Of a stretch of DNA of 64,000 nucleotides, positions 34,918-45,361 are shown piece after piece. Source of the DNA: Enemella evansiae (GTDB lineage Bacteria > Pseudomonadota > Alphaproteobacteria > Rhodobacterales > Rhodobacteraceae); assembly GCA_017255395.1 (NCBI GenBank), contig JAFKDC010000019.1:57098-121097 (forward strand), in the 5' to 3' direction. Every line of letters begins with the position of its first letter. Position 1 is the stretch's first letter. The position numbers and the translations under genes are program-made. The notes under the pieces were generated by a model. That model searched no databases. It was not told the DNA's origin and saw only the letters and a program-made list of their open reading frames with translations.

Positions 34918-35478
34918 TCAGGCTGCCTTCTGATTGTGCCGGCCTTCCTCGATTTCCTCGACGATCTTCGACACGAAACTCTTCAGGTCTTCAGGCTTGC
35001 GGCTGGTCACGATACCGCTGTCGCAGACAACAGGCTCGTCCATCCAGCGCCCGCCCGCATTCACCACGTCGGTCTTGATCGACTTGTACGAGGTCACCTC
35101 GCGGCCAGAGACGATGTCCGCCTCGATCAGCACCCAAGGCGCATGACAGACGGCGGCGATGACCTTTCCCTCTTTGGCGAAGGCACGGACAAGTGCCAGC
35201 ACCGGCTCCTCGACCCGAAGAAGGTCGGGGTTGATCTGACCGCCGGGAATGACCACGGCGTCATACTGGGTCGGATCGGCGTCGGCGATCTTCAGATCGG
35301 CCTCGGCCTCGCGGCCCCAGTCGTCGCCTTCCCAGCCCTTGATGGGTTTGCCGTCCAGAGTGGCGACATGAACCTCGGCGCCCTTGGCACGCAGCTGGTC
35401 GCGCGGGAATTCCAGTTCGGATTGCTCGAACCCGTGGGTCGAGATGATCAGGATCTTGGCTTCGGTGATATTGGGCAT
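34918..35478 (-). CDS. DJ-1/PfpI-family protein
   Basis: 186 residues from ATG 35478, with GGAG at suitable distance. Glutamine-amidotransferase-like fold of the intracellular protease PfpI / YhbO group; such proteins act as deglycases, chaperones or general-stress proteins. The nucleophile Cys is in KVIAAVCHAPWVLIEADIV. STHGFEQSELEFPRDQL and YDAVVIPGGQINPDLLR are family motifs, and the RKPEDLKSFVSKIVEEIEEG tail is typical. Cytoplasmic. Confidence 0.93.
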   Translation of the reverse strand: MPNITEAKILIISTHGFEQSELEFPRDQLRAKGAEVHVATLDGKPIKGWEGDDWGREAEADLKIADADPTQYDAVVIPGGQINPDLLRVEEPVLALVRAFAKEGKVIAAVCHAPWVLIEADIVSGREVTSYKSIKTDVVNAGGRWMDEPVVCDSGIVTSRKPEDLKSFVSKIVEEIEEGRHNQKAA

Positions 35479-35558
35479 TTCCAAATCTCCTTCCGTTTGC
35501 ATTGCTTGTCCAGACAACGCAAAGCCTCCGCTCCCGTTCCGGCGTGCCGCCGGGGCGT

Positions 35559-35600
35559 CTTCTTCTGTCCCGAAATATCCCCGCCGGAGGCATCCCCCGC
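35559..35600 (+). repeat. CTTCTT/AATACC intergenic element, copy e
   Basis: TCTTCTTCTGTCCCGAAATA then TCCCCGCCGGAGG. It lies in the 214-base spacer between the PfpI start and the fadH stop, that is, downstream of fadH. Confidence 0.75.
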
Positions 35601-35692
35601 CCGCCCCCATCCCGGCGCAGGCAAGGAGGCGCCTCACGGGACGGTGGGCGGGGCGCCTTTCGCGCCAGCGAAACAGCGCCCGCCCGCCGGAC

Positions 35693-37747
<2,055 letters not shown>

Positions 37748-37768
37748 TCAACCGATCCACGCAGCCCT

Positions 37769-37786
37769 GTCACGGTGAAACGTGAC
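37769..37786. promoter_or_regulatory. Inverted repeat in the fadH / RelA-like divergent spacer
   Basis: GTCACG-N6-CGTGAC, a perfect 6-bp dyad, lies 52 bases upstream of fadH and about 100 bases upstream of the RelA/SpoT-like start. It could be an operator for either gene. An AT-rich tract (37831-37860) separates it from the RelA/SpoT-like gene. Confidence 0.35.
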
Positions 37787-37889
37787 GTCAGAATCCCGGG
37801 CTGGCGATGCCCTGCGGAGACAAACTCGGCCTTGAATATTCGATTTTTTGTACAAATCATGGATGCGCGTTGCGAAAGGGTCCGAAGCG

Positions 37890-39344
37890 ATGAGCCGAAA
37901 CGAAATCCTGAACGAAGTTCGCACATTCCTCAGCGATTCCCAGCGAGCCAAATACAACGCACTTGGCGATTTCCTGAGAGAGCGTTGCGAAAGCGTGGCC
38001 CGCGACTTAGGGCACAACCAAGTGTTTCGCATCTATGCCCGCAAGGACAAGCAACCCGACCAACCGCTCAAATCGCCGGTTCAGATCGCCCGCAAGCTGG
38101 CCCGCGAGCGCAAGAAAAGGGCGGACATTCAGGTCCGGGACGTCACCGATATCGTCGCCATGACCGTGGTCATGCAGTATCCGGACCAGATCCCGGAGTT
38201 CATCGACCGGTTGAAAGCCGCCCTTGATCGGGAACACCTGACGCTGAAGGTCGAGGAAAAGGCCAAGCGCGGCTATTACGCCACCCATATCGACGTCTAT
38301 TCCAAGCGGGCCGACTGGCGCCACATCTATTGCGAGATTCAGGTCAAGACCATGCTGCACGATGCCTGGTCCGCAAAGATGCACGATCTCAACTACAAGC
38401 CCGGAGGGGCCATGGACCAACGGCTCGACCGGATGATGTCGACATTGGGAAACACCCTGCAATCCATCGAGGTCCAAAGCGAAACCCTGCGGACCCTGAT
38501 CCATGACCGATGGCAGCACGATCAGGTCTGGCGGCAGATCGTCCGGCGCACCTCGCTGGAGCAGGTGACCCATTGGTATTCAGAGAGCCACGTTCCGGGC
38601 GGCGATGCCGACAGCATCGTCAAGGACATGACCGCCGACCTTGCCAAGCTGGAACCCGATATCTGGGCGCAGGATCCATCGTTTCTGGACGAGCTCACCC
38701 GGCGCGTCACAGACCTGTGCCGGTCGGACCTGCGCCGCGCATGGTGGCTGGCGGCGGCGATTGCGGGCTGCTCACGCCGGCAATCGAACTTCGATTTCGC
38801 CATCGAGTTGATCGACGAATGGATCCCCGAGGGGATCGCCATGCTGTCGAACGGAAACGCCGATCTGCACCCCGCCGAGATCTGGTTCGCGCCAATGGCC
38901 TGCCAAGCGCTTGGCGCCTGCGACACGGCGATAGAGCTCAGCGAGACAATCCTGGAGCACGCGCCCGGCTGGCCCGCCGACGAGGTCGCCTGCGTCAAGC
39001 TGAACCTCGCGCATTTTCTGATGGAGGCCTTCTACTTTGCCCCGGCATCCAGCGCCGAAGACCGCCAGCGTCAGGCCACCCGCGTTCACACGCTGATCAC
39101 CGATGCAGCACAAGAGCTTCGCAACGAAGATCCGTCCGCGTTCCACGATGCCGAAGGTCTGCACAAAGTCGTGTTCGGATCAGATGCGGCGACGATCCGT
39201 GCGGGGATAGATCTGATTCAGAGAGGGCGCGACGAGGCGTCCGACGCGATCAGGGACTACGCGAACAAGACTTACGAGTTGCATGCAAGGCTGGCCTGGC
39301 GGCGCCTGGCCGAAGTCGAAAACGGTCAGATGCCGAACATATAG
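37890..39344 (+). CDS. RelA/SpoT-domain nucleotidyltransferase with helical C-terminal half
   Basis: 484 residues from ATG 37890 (AAAGGG nine bases upstream); in-frame starts at 37863 and 37848 are possible. The first ~200 residues form a RelA/SpoT synthetase fold: SPVQIARKL (Lys61-Ser62 just before), VTDIVAMTVV with Asp87, GYYATHIDV (128-136), and EIQVKTMLHDAWSAKMHD with Glu149, followed by LNYK. No HD hydrolase, TGS or ACT domain is present. Two family Arg positions look substituted (DIVAMT for DxxxxR, GYY for GYR). The second half is predicted helical and TPR-like. Such single-domain enzymes make alarmones or act as toxins modifying tRNA. The gene is less GC-rich than its flanks, so it is probably acquired. 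Confidence 0.82.
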   Translation: MSRNEILNEVRTFLSDSQRAKYNALGDFLRERCESVARDLGHNQVFRIYARKDKQPDQPLKSPVQIARKLARERKKRADIQVRDVTDIVAMTVVMQYPDQIPEFIDRLKAALDREHLTLKVEEKAKRGYYATHIDVYSKRADWRHIYCEIQVKTMLHDAWSAKMHDLNYKPGGAMDQRLDRMMSTLGNTLQSIEVQSETLRTLIHDRWQHDQVWRQIVRRTSLEQVTHWYSESHVPGGDADSIVKDMTADLAKLEPDIWAQDPSFLDELTRRVTDLCRSDLRRAWWLAAAIAGCSRRQSNFDFAIELIDEWIPEGIAMLSNGNADLHPAEIWFAPMACQALGACDTAIELSETILEHAPGWPADEVACVKLNLAHFLMEAFYFAPASSAEDRQRQATRVHTLITDAAQELRNEDPSAFHDAEGLHKVVFGSDAATIRAGIDLIQRGRDEASDAIRDYANKTYELHARLAWRRLAEVENGQMPNI

Positions 39345-39423
39345 CGAAAGACCGCCCGTGGCGGGCAGTCGAGGACGGGGGGAAGTTTGGGTCGAGCCAT
39401 TTTATCTGGTCCTGGTCTGATTG

Positions 39424-39446
39424 GAGGAGACAATTGCACTCCTCCG
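39424..39446. promoter_or_regulatory. Inverted repeat upstream of the small ParB/Srx-like gene
   Basis: GGAGGAG-N9-CTCCTCC, a 7-bp dyad 80 bases after the RelA-like stop and 119 bases before the next start. There is no T-run, so an operator or RNA hairpin is likelier than a classical terminator. Confidence 0.4.
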
Positions 39447-39565
39447 GTTAAGATTATGCAAAGAACCGCAGGCGCCGCAATAACAACAAGACACCGCCCG
39501 GTCAAAACACCTGGACCTGGCCCAATCCGAGTCTTTCGCGTAACACTGTAGCCAAGGCGAAGCCA

Positions 39566-39934
39566 GTGACCACAGCCCCCCTGACCTACAACTTACTGAC
39601 CGAGGACGGTTCAGTGCTCTTGGAAACACTCGATTCCGCTCTGTGCGCAGAGTTGCCCTCGCTGCCAGAGGACCCCTGGGCCTATTTCGAGAAACCCGCA
39701 GGGACACGAATGGTTCCGACCGATCGTCTCATCAACAGCCGCGCCCGGCCGAAAGGCATCCGCAACGCCAACCGGCTGATGCAGGCCGCCGCCAGAGGCG
39801 AGACCGCCCGGCGCGCACCTATCTCGGTGGCGGCGCGCCCGGACGGTTACTGGCTGGTCTTGGATGGCAACTCGACAACCTTGAACGCCTTGCTGTCAGG
39901 CTGGCGTGCCATCCCGGCGATCGTCCAGCCCTGA
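39566..39934 (+). CDS. Small ParB/Srx-like protein (GNST motif)
   Basis: 122 residues from GTG 39566; the ribosome site is weak (AAGGCGAA). Residues ~48-120 resemble a ParB N-terminal/sulfiredoxin-like fold: VPTDRLINSRARPKGIRNAN, then RAPISVAARPDGYWLVLDGN (ending at 101) and STTLNALLSGWRAIPAIV. The DGNST box (100-104) replaces the GERR/DGHHR box of ParB and Srx. The first ~45 residues are acidic and unique. From memory, domains of this kind are found fused to RelA/SpoT domains in mobile elements, which fits its position 221 bases after such a gene. A possible partner or antitoxin. The stop is two bases from the convergent msrA stop. Confidence 0.6.
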   Translation: MTTAPLTYNLLTEDGSVLLETLDSALCAELPSLPEDPWAYFEKPAGTRMVPTDRLINSRARPKGIRNANRLMQAAARGETARRAPISVAARPDGYWLVLDGNSTTLNALLSGWRAIPAIVQP

Positions 39935-39936
39935 CG

Positions 39937-40443
39937 TCATTCCGCCGCGTCGCGCTTGGGCAGAACCCAATCCGCGCGCGGGAAATGGCAGGTATAACCG
40001 CCCGGATAGCGTTGCAGGTAGTCCTGATGCTCGGGCTCGGCTTCCCAGAAATCACCGACCGGCTCGACCTCTGTCACCACCTTGCCGGGCCAGATGCCGG
40101 AGGCCTCGACATCGGCGATGGTGTCCAGCGCGACCTGCCGCTGGTCCTCGTCGACGTAGTAGATCGCCGAGCGGTAAGACAGGCCAAGGTCGTTGCCCTG
40201 CCGGTTCAGCGTGGTCGGGTCGTGGATCTGGAAGAAGAACTCCAACAGGCGACGGTAGGTGATCCGCTCGGGATCGTAAAGGATCTCGATCCCCTCCGCG
40301 TGGGTCCCGTGGTTGCGATAGGTCGCGTTGGGCACGTCGCCCCCGGTATAGCCGACGCGGGTCGCTTCGACCCCCGGCAGCTTGCGGATCAGCTCTTCCA
40401 TGCCCCAGAAGCAGCCCCCGGCAAGAACGGCACGTTTCGTCAT
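39937..40443 (-). CDS. msrA: Peptide-methionine (S)-S-oxide reductase
   Basis: 168 residues. It repairs the S-epimer of methionine sulfoxide using thioredoxin. The catalytic Cys is in [40 protein letters not shown] and [18 protein letters not shown] are family motifs. There is no signal peptide, so it is cytoplasmic. The start overlaps the msrB stop by four bases, making an msrB-msrA operon. Confidence 0.96.
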   Translation of the reverse strand: MTKRAVLAGGCFWGMEELIRKLPGVEATRVGYTGGDVPNATYRNHGTHAEGIEILYDPERITYRRLLEFFFQIHDPTTLNRQGNDLGLSYRSAIYYVDEDQRQVALDTIADVEASGIWPGKVVTEVEPVGDFWEAEPEHQDYLQRYPGGYTCHFPRADWVLPKRDAAE

Positions 40444-40889
40444 TCGATGTCCTCCACCTGGTCGATGTATGGGCCGTAGCCCTCGGCCTCCATCTCGTCC
40501 TTCGGGATGAAGCGCAGGGAGGCCGAGTTGATGCAGTAGCGCAGCCCGCCGCGATCCACCGGCCCGTCCGGAAAGACGTGCCCGAGGTGGCTGTCGCCGT
40601 GGCGCGAGCGGACCTCGGTGCGGATCATGCCATGCGTGGTGTCGCGCAGCTCGACCACATTGTCCGGCTCCACCGGCTTCACGAAGCTGGGCCAGCCGCA
40701 GCCCGATTCGTATTTCGCGGCGCTGGCAAAGAGCGGCTCGCCCGACACCACGTCCACATAGAGCCCGGCCTGCTTGTTGTGCAGGAATTCGCCGGTGCCC
40801 GGACGCTCTGTCCCGTTCTCCTGCGTGACACGATACTGCTCGGGCGTCAGGCTGTGGATAACTTCCGGTCTTCGTTCATATTTTGTCAT
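40440..40889 (-). CDS. msrB: Peptide-methionine (R)-S-oxide reductase
   Basis: 149 residues. It repairs the R-epimer. The catalytic Cys is in [20 protein letters not shown]; the substrate motifs [12 protein letters not shown] and [16 protein letters not shown] are intact. The two CxxC zinc motifs of many MsrB proteins are missing ([15 protein letters not shown] has no Cys), so this is the zinc-free form. It is the first gene of the msrB-msrA pair. Confidence 0.96.
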   Translation of the reverse strand: MTKYERRPEVIHSLTPEQYRVTQENGTERPGTGEFLHNKQAGLYVDVVSGEPLFASAAKYESGCGWPSFVKPVEPDNVVELRDTTHGMIRTEVRSRHGDSHLGHVFPDGPVDRGGLRYCINSASLRFIPKDEMEAEGYGPYIDQVEDIE

Positions 40890-41060
40890 CTCGGGTCCTT
40901 CCTCGGTCGGCTCTTCGGGCGGTCACGGCAAAGATGGGGCCCGCCGCGCGAAAACCAAGCATGCTGTCACAGAGATCACGTCCGCTTGGCCGGGGGTTGC
41001 GCGATCCTTTCGATGTTGCCATTTAAATCATGAGTGACAACGCCTTTCTCCCAGGAAACG

Positions 41061-41115
41061 CCAAGCGTCGCTCCGGGCGCCGAGATGGCAGCTTGGCGCC
41101 CGACAGACGCTTTGG
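41061..41115. repeat. Long imperfect inverted repeat downstream of queG
   Basis: Outer arms CCAAGCGTC (41061-41069) and GACGCTTTGG (41106-41115) enclose perfect inner arms CGGGCGCC (41074-41081) and GGCGCCCG (41095-41102). It lies just after the queG stop on the minus strand and may help end that transcript, although no strong T-run follows. Confidence 0.5.
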
Positions 41116-41122
41116 CCGGGGG

Positions 41123-42181
41123 TCACTCACACCCCTCCCGCGTCGCATTCGACAGCCGATGCGCCGCCCATCCGGCGGCATCCCGGACGGTGGCGTCCGC
41201 GTCATCCGTCAACCCCTGCGCCACGGCCCGCAGATCCGGCTGGCCAGAGTTCCCGATGGCATAAAGAACGTTGCGCAGAAAGCGGTTGCGCCCGATCCGC
41301 TTGATCGGCGAGCCCGAGAAACGGGCGCGGAAGGCGGCATCGTCGAGGCCCGCAAGCTCTGCCAGAGGCGGCGCGATCAGGTCGTCGCGGGCGTGGTACT
41401 TCTGCTCTTCCGCGCGGCGGGCGAACTTGTTCCACGGACAGACGGCGAGGCAGTCGTCGCAGCCGTAGATGCGGTTGCCCATCCGCGCGCGCAGGTCCTC
41501 GGGCACCGGGCCGTGGTGCTCGATGGTGAGGTAGGAAATGCAGCGCCGCGCATCCAGACGGTAGGGCGCGGGAAAGGCGCCGGTCGGGCAGATGTCGAGA
41601 CAGCGCCGACAGCCGCCGCAATGGTCGGTCTCGGCCCCGTCGACGGGCAGCGCCAGCGTGGTGAAGATCGCGCCAAGGAAAAACCACGACCCCAGATCCC
41701 GGCTTACGAGATTGGTATGCTTGCCCTGCCAGCCCAGCCCCGCCGCCTGCCCCAGCGCCTTCTCCGGCACCGGGGCCGTGTCGACGAAGACCTTGATCTC
41801 GGTCTCCGGCCCCGCCTCGGCGATCAGCCAGCGCCCCAGACGCTTGAGGCGCTTCTTGACCACGTCGTGGTAGTCGCGCCCCTGCGCGTAGACGGACACG
41901 GCGGCCCGGTCGCGCCGCTCCAGAGCCTCCAGCGGGTCGCTGTCGGGGCCGTAATTCTCGGCCAGCATGATGACCGACCGCGCCTCGGGCCAGAGCACGT
42001 CGGGCGCCCCGCGCCAGTGCACCCGGTCGGCAAGCCAGCCCATCTGCCCGTGATACCCGGCGTCGAGGAAGGCGCGCAGCCGCCCCATCACCTCGGGCAC
42101 ATCACCCGGGCGGCAGATCCGGCAGGCGGCGAAGCCCACCTCGGCGGCCTCCTCCTTCAAACGGCTCACAAGCGCGGTCAC
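41123..42181 (-). CDS. queG: Epoxyqueuosine reductase
   Basis: 352 residues. It performs the last step of queuosine tRNA modification, reducing epoxyqueuosine with cobalamin and two [4Fe-4S] clusters. Cluster motifs are [17 protein letters not shown] and [15 protein letters not shown], each with CxxCxxC-x3-C spacing. [20 protein letters not shown] and [20 protein letters not shown] are QueG signatures. A short HEAT-like tail follows ([15 protein letters not shown]). Confidence 0.95.
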   Translation of the reverse strand: MTALVSRLKEEAAEVGFAACRICRPGDVPEVMGRLRAFLDAGYHGQMGWLADRVHWRGAPDVLWPEARSVIMLAENYGPDSDPLEALERRDRAAVSVYAQGRDYHDVVKKRLKRLGRWLIAEAGPETEIKVFVDTAPVPEKALGQAAGLGWQGKHTNLVSRDLGSWFFLGAIFTTLALPVDGAETDHCGGCRRCLDICPTGAFPAPYRLDARRCISYLTIEHHGPVPEDLRARMGNRIYGCDDCLAVCPWNKFARRAEEQKYHARDDLIAPPLAELAGLDDAAFRARFSGSPIKRIGRNRFLRNVLYAIGNSGQPDLRAVAQGLTDDADATVRDAAGWAAHRLSNATREGCE

Positions 42182-42221
42182 GGCGCAGCACCCCCCATCG
42201 GCGTGGCATCCGGCATTCCAA

Positions 42222-42284
42222 GGCGCAGGGGGCTCTGCCCCCGCTGCTGCGCAGCCCCCCGAGGTATTTTACAGACCAAAGAAG
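42222..42284 (-). repeat. CTTCTT/AATACC intergenic element, copy f
   Basis: On the minus strand: CTTCTTTGGTCTGTAAAATA then CCTCGGGGGG, GCTGCGCAGC and the inverted repeat GGGGGCAGAGCCCCC. It lies in the LysR/queG spacer, and its 5' end faces away from copy g. Confidence 0.8.
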
Positions 42285-42368
42285 CCCGGGACGCGCTCTG
42301 CCCGTTATCGGCGTGGGCTGCCGGATGGCCATGTGCTGTCGCGCGATATCGCAAATGCCGTTCTCCTG

Positions 42369-42434
42369 CTTCTTCTGTCCCGAAATATCCCGGGGGAGTC
42401 CCGCAGGGACGGGGGCAGCGCCCCCTGCCCCCCC
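42369..42434 (+). repeat. CTTCTT/AATACC intergenic element, copy g
   Basis: GCTTCTTCTGTCCCGAAATA then TCCCGGGGGAGT, GTCCCGCAGGGAC and the inverted repeat GGGGGCAGCGCCCCC. It abuts the stop of the LysR gene. Together with copy f it forms a divergent pair about 85 bases apart. Confidence 0.8.
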
Positions 42435-43360
42435 TAACCGCTTGCGCCGTCCCGCGCCACCGCCGCGCCCTCTTCGGCCAGTCTCAGGAAGTTGCGCAGC
42501 GTGGGTGTCTCGTCCGCCCGGCGCCAGGCGATGCCGGTTTCCAGCACAGGGGCCGTGCCGTCGAGGTCGCGGTAGACCACCCCTGCCCGGGCGAGGTTCT
42601 TCAAGGAACGCGGCACCAGCGCCAGCCCCATGCCCGCCGAAACGAGGCTGATAATCGTCTGCATCTGGATCGCGTGCTGCGCCACCTGCGGGCGCGCGCC
42701 GCGCGCGGTAAAGTAGCCCGTCACGAGGTCGTGGAACAGCGGCGCGGCACGGCGGGGGAAAACCACCAGCGGCTGGTCGATCACCGCTTCGGGCGGCAGG
42801 CTCGGACCGTCCGGCAGGCGGCCCTCGGCGATCCAGGCCTGCGGCACGGCGGCCACCAGCGGTTCCGCCAGCAGGCGGCGATAGGACAGCGCCCGCGGCA
42901 GCGGGTCGTCGCCGTGCGGAATGACGATGCCCGCGTGGCCCTTGCCCTCGATCAGCGCGGCGATCTGCATGTCGCTGGTCATCTCGGTCAGCGCAAGCTC
43001 CACCCCCGGGTAGCGCGCGCGAAAGCCCTGCACCAGCGCGGGCAGCACCGAGTAATCCGCCGTCGACACGAAGCTCAGCGCCAGCCGCCCCGCCGCCCCG
43101 CCGCGCAGCGCCTCGGCAGTCTCGCGCAGGCCCTCGACCCCGGCCAGCGCCGCGCGGACATGGGGCAGGAAGGCTTCGCCGAAGGGCGACAGCGCCACGG
43201 ACCGGCGCGTCCGGGCGAACAGCGCCTCGCCCAGCAAGGCTTCGAGCGCGCGGATCGACTGAGAGAGCGGCGGCTGCGTCATGCCCAGACGTTCTGCGGC
43301 GCGGCCAAAGTGCAGCGTCTCGGCCACCGCCACGAAATGTCTGAGTTGCCGGGTGTCCAT
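42434..43360 (-). CDS. LysR-family transcriptional regulator, divergent from ilvD
   Basis: 308 residues from ATG 43360 (MDTRQLRHFVAVAETLHFG); a longer frame to 43417 is not favoured. The HTH is RAAERLGMTQPPLSQSIRAL. The effector domain is of the aromatic-acid/BenM-CbnR-like group (LALSFVSTADYSVLPALVQG, RGARPQVAQHAIQMQTIISL, VSAGMGLALVPRSL). It is transcribed away from ilvD across a 97-base spacer, the classical layout for a LysR activator of its divergent neighbour. Control of ilvD is therefore plausible but unproven. Confidence 0.92.
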   Translation of the reverse strand: MDTRQLRHFVAVAETLHFGRAAERLGMTQPPLSQSIRALEALLGEALFARTRRSVALSPFGEAFLPHVRAALAGVEGLRETAEALRGGAAGRLALSFVSTADYSVLPALVQGFRARYPGVELALTEMTSDMQIAALIEGKGHAGIVIPHGDDPLPRALSYRRLLAEPLVAAVPQAWIAEGRLPDGPSLPPEAVIDQPLVVFPRRAAPLFHDLVTGYFTARGARPQVAQHAIQMQTIISLVSAGMGLALVPRSLKNLARAGVVYRDLDGTAPVLETGIAWRRADETPTLRNFLRLAEEGAAVARDGASG

Positions 43361-43399
43361 TGATATGCCTCGCGACCCAATTGGCGCAGAATAATATAT

Positions 43400-43428
43400 T
43401 TCACACGCAGCCGCCACCCCGCTATACC
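43400..43428 (+). promoter_or_regulatory. Candidate sigma-70 promoter of ilvD
   Basis: TTCACA (43400-43405) and TATACC (43423-43428) are separated by 17 bases. A LysR-like AT-rich stretch (AATAATATATT, 43390-43400) lies at its upstream edge. ilvD starts 30 bases further on with AGGGAGGG as ribosome site. Confidence 0.4.
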
Positions 43429-43457
43429 CGCCCGGAACCGCATTCAGGGAGGGTCCG

Positions 43458-45308
43458 ATGCCCCGTTACAGATCGAGAACCAGTACCCACGGCCGCAACA
43501 TGGCGGGGGCCCGTGGCCTCTGGCGCGCGACCGGCATGGGAGACGACGACTTCGGCAAGCCGATCATCGCCATCGTCAACAGCTTCACCCAGTTCGTGCC
43601 CGGCCACGTCCACCTGCAGGACCTTGGCCAGATGGTCGCCCGCGAGGTCGAGAAGGCCGGGGGCGTCGCCAAGGAATTCAACACCATCGCGGTCGACGAC
43701 GGCATCGCCATGGGCCACGACGGGATGCTCTATTCCCTGCCCTCGCGCGAGATCATCGCGGACTCGGTCGAGTACATGGTCAACGCCCATTGCGCCGACG
43801 CCATGGTCTGCATCTCGAACTGCGACAAGATCACCCCCGGCATGCTGATGGCCGCCATGCGCCTGAACATCCCCGCGATCTTCGTCTCGGGCGGGCCGAT
43901 GGAAGCGGGCAAGATCGACCTCGCCGATCTGGACGCCAAGAAGGTCGACCTTGTCGATGCCATGGTCGCCGCCGCGTCGGAGACCTACACCGACGAGCAG
44001 GTCCAGCACATCGAGGAGAACGCCTGCCCGACCTGCGGGTCGTGCTCGGGCATGTTCACCGCGAACTCGATGAATTGCCTGGCCGAGGCGCTGGGTCTGG
44101 CGCTGCCGGGCAACGGCTCGACGCTGGCAACCCACGCCGACCGCAAGCACCTCTTCCTCGAAGCGGGCCGCAAGATCGTCGAGATCACCCGCCGCCACTA
44201 CGAGCTGGAAGAGACCGGCCTGCTGCCGCGCGAAATCGCCACCTTCGAGGCCTTCGAGAACGCCATGTCGCTGGACATTGCCATGGGCGGGTCCACCAAC
44301 ACCGTGCTGCACCTTCTGGCCATCGCGCTGGAAGGCGAGGTCCAGTTCACCATGGACGACATCGACCGGCTGTCGCGCAAGGTGCCCTGTCTGTGCAAGG
44401 TCGCGCCCAATATCGAGAACGTCCACATGGAGGACGTGCACCGCGCCGGCGGCATCTTCTCGATCCTCGGCGAACTCAGCCGCGCCGGGCTGCTGCATGA
44501 GGAATGCGCGACCGTGCATTCGACCACCATGGGCGAGGCCATCGGGCACTGGGACATCAAGGTCGCCAACAACCCCGAGGCCGAAAGCCTGTTCAAGGCG
44601 GCCCCGGGCGGCGTGCGCACGACCAAAGCGTTTTCCACCGAGAACCGCTTCAAGGAGCTCGACAAGGACCGCGAAAACGGCGTCATCCGCTCGAAAGAAC
44701 ACGCCTTTTCGCAGGACGGCGGGCTGGCGGTTCTGTTCGGGAACATCGCGCTGGAAGGCTGCATCGTGAAGACCGCCGGGGTCGATGCCTCGATCCTGAA
44801 ATTCACCGGCACCGCACACGTCTGCGAGTCGCAGGACGCCGCCGTGTCGGACATCCTCACCGGCAAGGTGAAGGAAGGCGACGTGGTCGTGATCCGCTAC
44901 GAGGGCCCCAAGGGTGGACCGGGGATGCAGGAAATGCTCTACCCGACCTCCTACCTGAAATCGAAGGGCCTCGGCAAAGCCTGTGCGCTTCTGACCGACG
45001 GGCGTTTCTCGGGCGGCACCTCGGGCCTCAGCATCGGCCACGTCTCTCCCGAGGCGGCCGAGGGTGGCGCCATCGGGCTGGTGGAAAAGGGCGACAAGAT
45101 CGAGATCGACATCCCCAACCGGAGCATCAACCTGATGGTGGACGACGCGACGCTGGCCGCGCGCCGCGCCGCGCAGGACGAGAAGGGTTGGAAGCCCGCC
45201 GAGCCGCGCAAGCGCAAGGTCACGACGGCCCTGCAGGCCTATGCCGCGCTGACCACCTCCGCCGCCAAGGGCGCGGTGCGCGACGTCAGCCAGTTGCACA
45301 AGGACTGA
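43458..45308 (+). CDS. ilvD: Dihydroxy-acid dehydratase
   Basis: 616 residues, normal length. It dehydrates dihydroxy acids to the 2-oxo acids of the valine, leucine and isoleucine pathways and carries an Fe-S cluster. Cluster and metal motifs are [40 protein letters not shown] and the early [19 protein letters not shown] [20 protein letters not shown]. The C-terminal [19 protein letters not shown] is conserved. It is preceded by a strong AGGGAGGG and followed by a clear terminator. The antisense open frame along its length is a shadow. Confidence 0.97.
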   Translation: MPRYRSRTSTHGRNMAGARGLWRATGMGDDDFGKPIIAIVNSFTQFVPGHVHLQDLGQMVAREVEKAGGVAKEFNTIAVDDGIAMGHDGMLYSLPSREIIADSVEYMVNAHCADAMVCISNCDKITPGMLMAAMRLNIPAIFVSGGPMEAGKIDLADLDAKKVDLVDAMVAAASETYTDEQVQHIEENACPTCGSCSGMFTANSMNCLAEALGLALPGNGSTLATHADRKHLFLEAGRKIVEITRRHYELEETGLLPREIATFEAFENAMSLDIAMGGSTNTVLHLLAIALEGEVQFTMDDIDRLSRKVPCLCKVAPNIENVHMEDVHRAGGIFSILGELSRAGLLHEECATVHSTTMGEAIGHWDIKVANNPEAESLFKAAPGGVRTTKAFSTENRFKELDKDRENGVIRSKEHAFSQDGGLAVLFGNIALEGCIVKTAGVDASILKFTGTAHVCESQDAAVSDILTGKVKEGDVVVIRYEGPKGGPGMQEMLYPTSYLKSKGLGKACALLTDGRFSGGTSGLSIGHVSPEAAEGGAIGLVEKGDKIEIDIPNRSINLMVDDATLAARRAAQDEKGWKPAEPRKRKVTTALQAYAALTTSAAKGAVRDVSQLHKD

Positions 45309-45331
45309 GCGCAGCCAAGACGCGCGTCAGG

Positions 45332-45361
45332 GCCCCCGCAGGCGACTGCGGGGGCTTTTTT
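45332..45361 (+). terminator. Rho-independent terminator of ilvD
   Basis: Stem GCCCCCGCA (45332-45340) / TGCGGGGGC (45347-45355), 6-base loop, then six T residues. It starts 24 bases after the stop. Confidence 0.95.

Noticed and set aside
43422..45299. Minus-strand open frame opposite ilvD
   Set aside because: ilvD is intact with conserved cluster motifs; the antisense frame is compositional.
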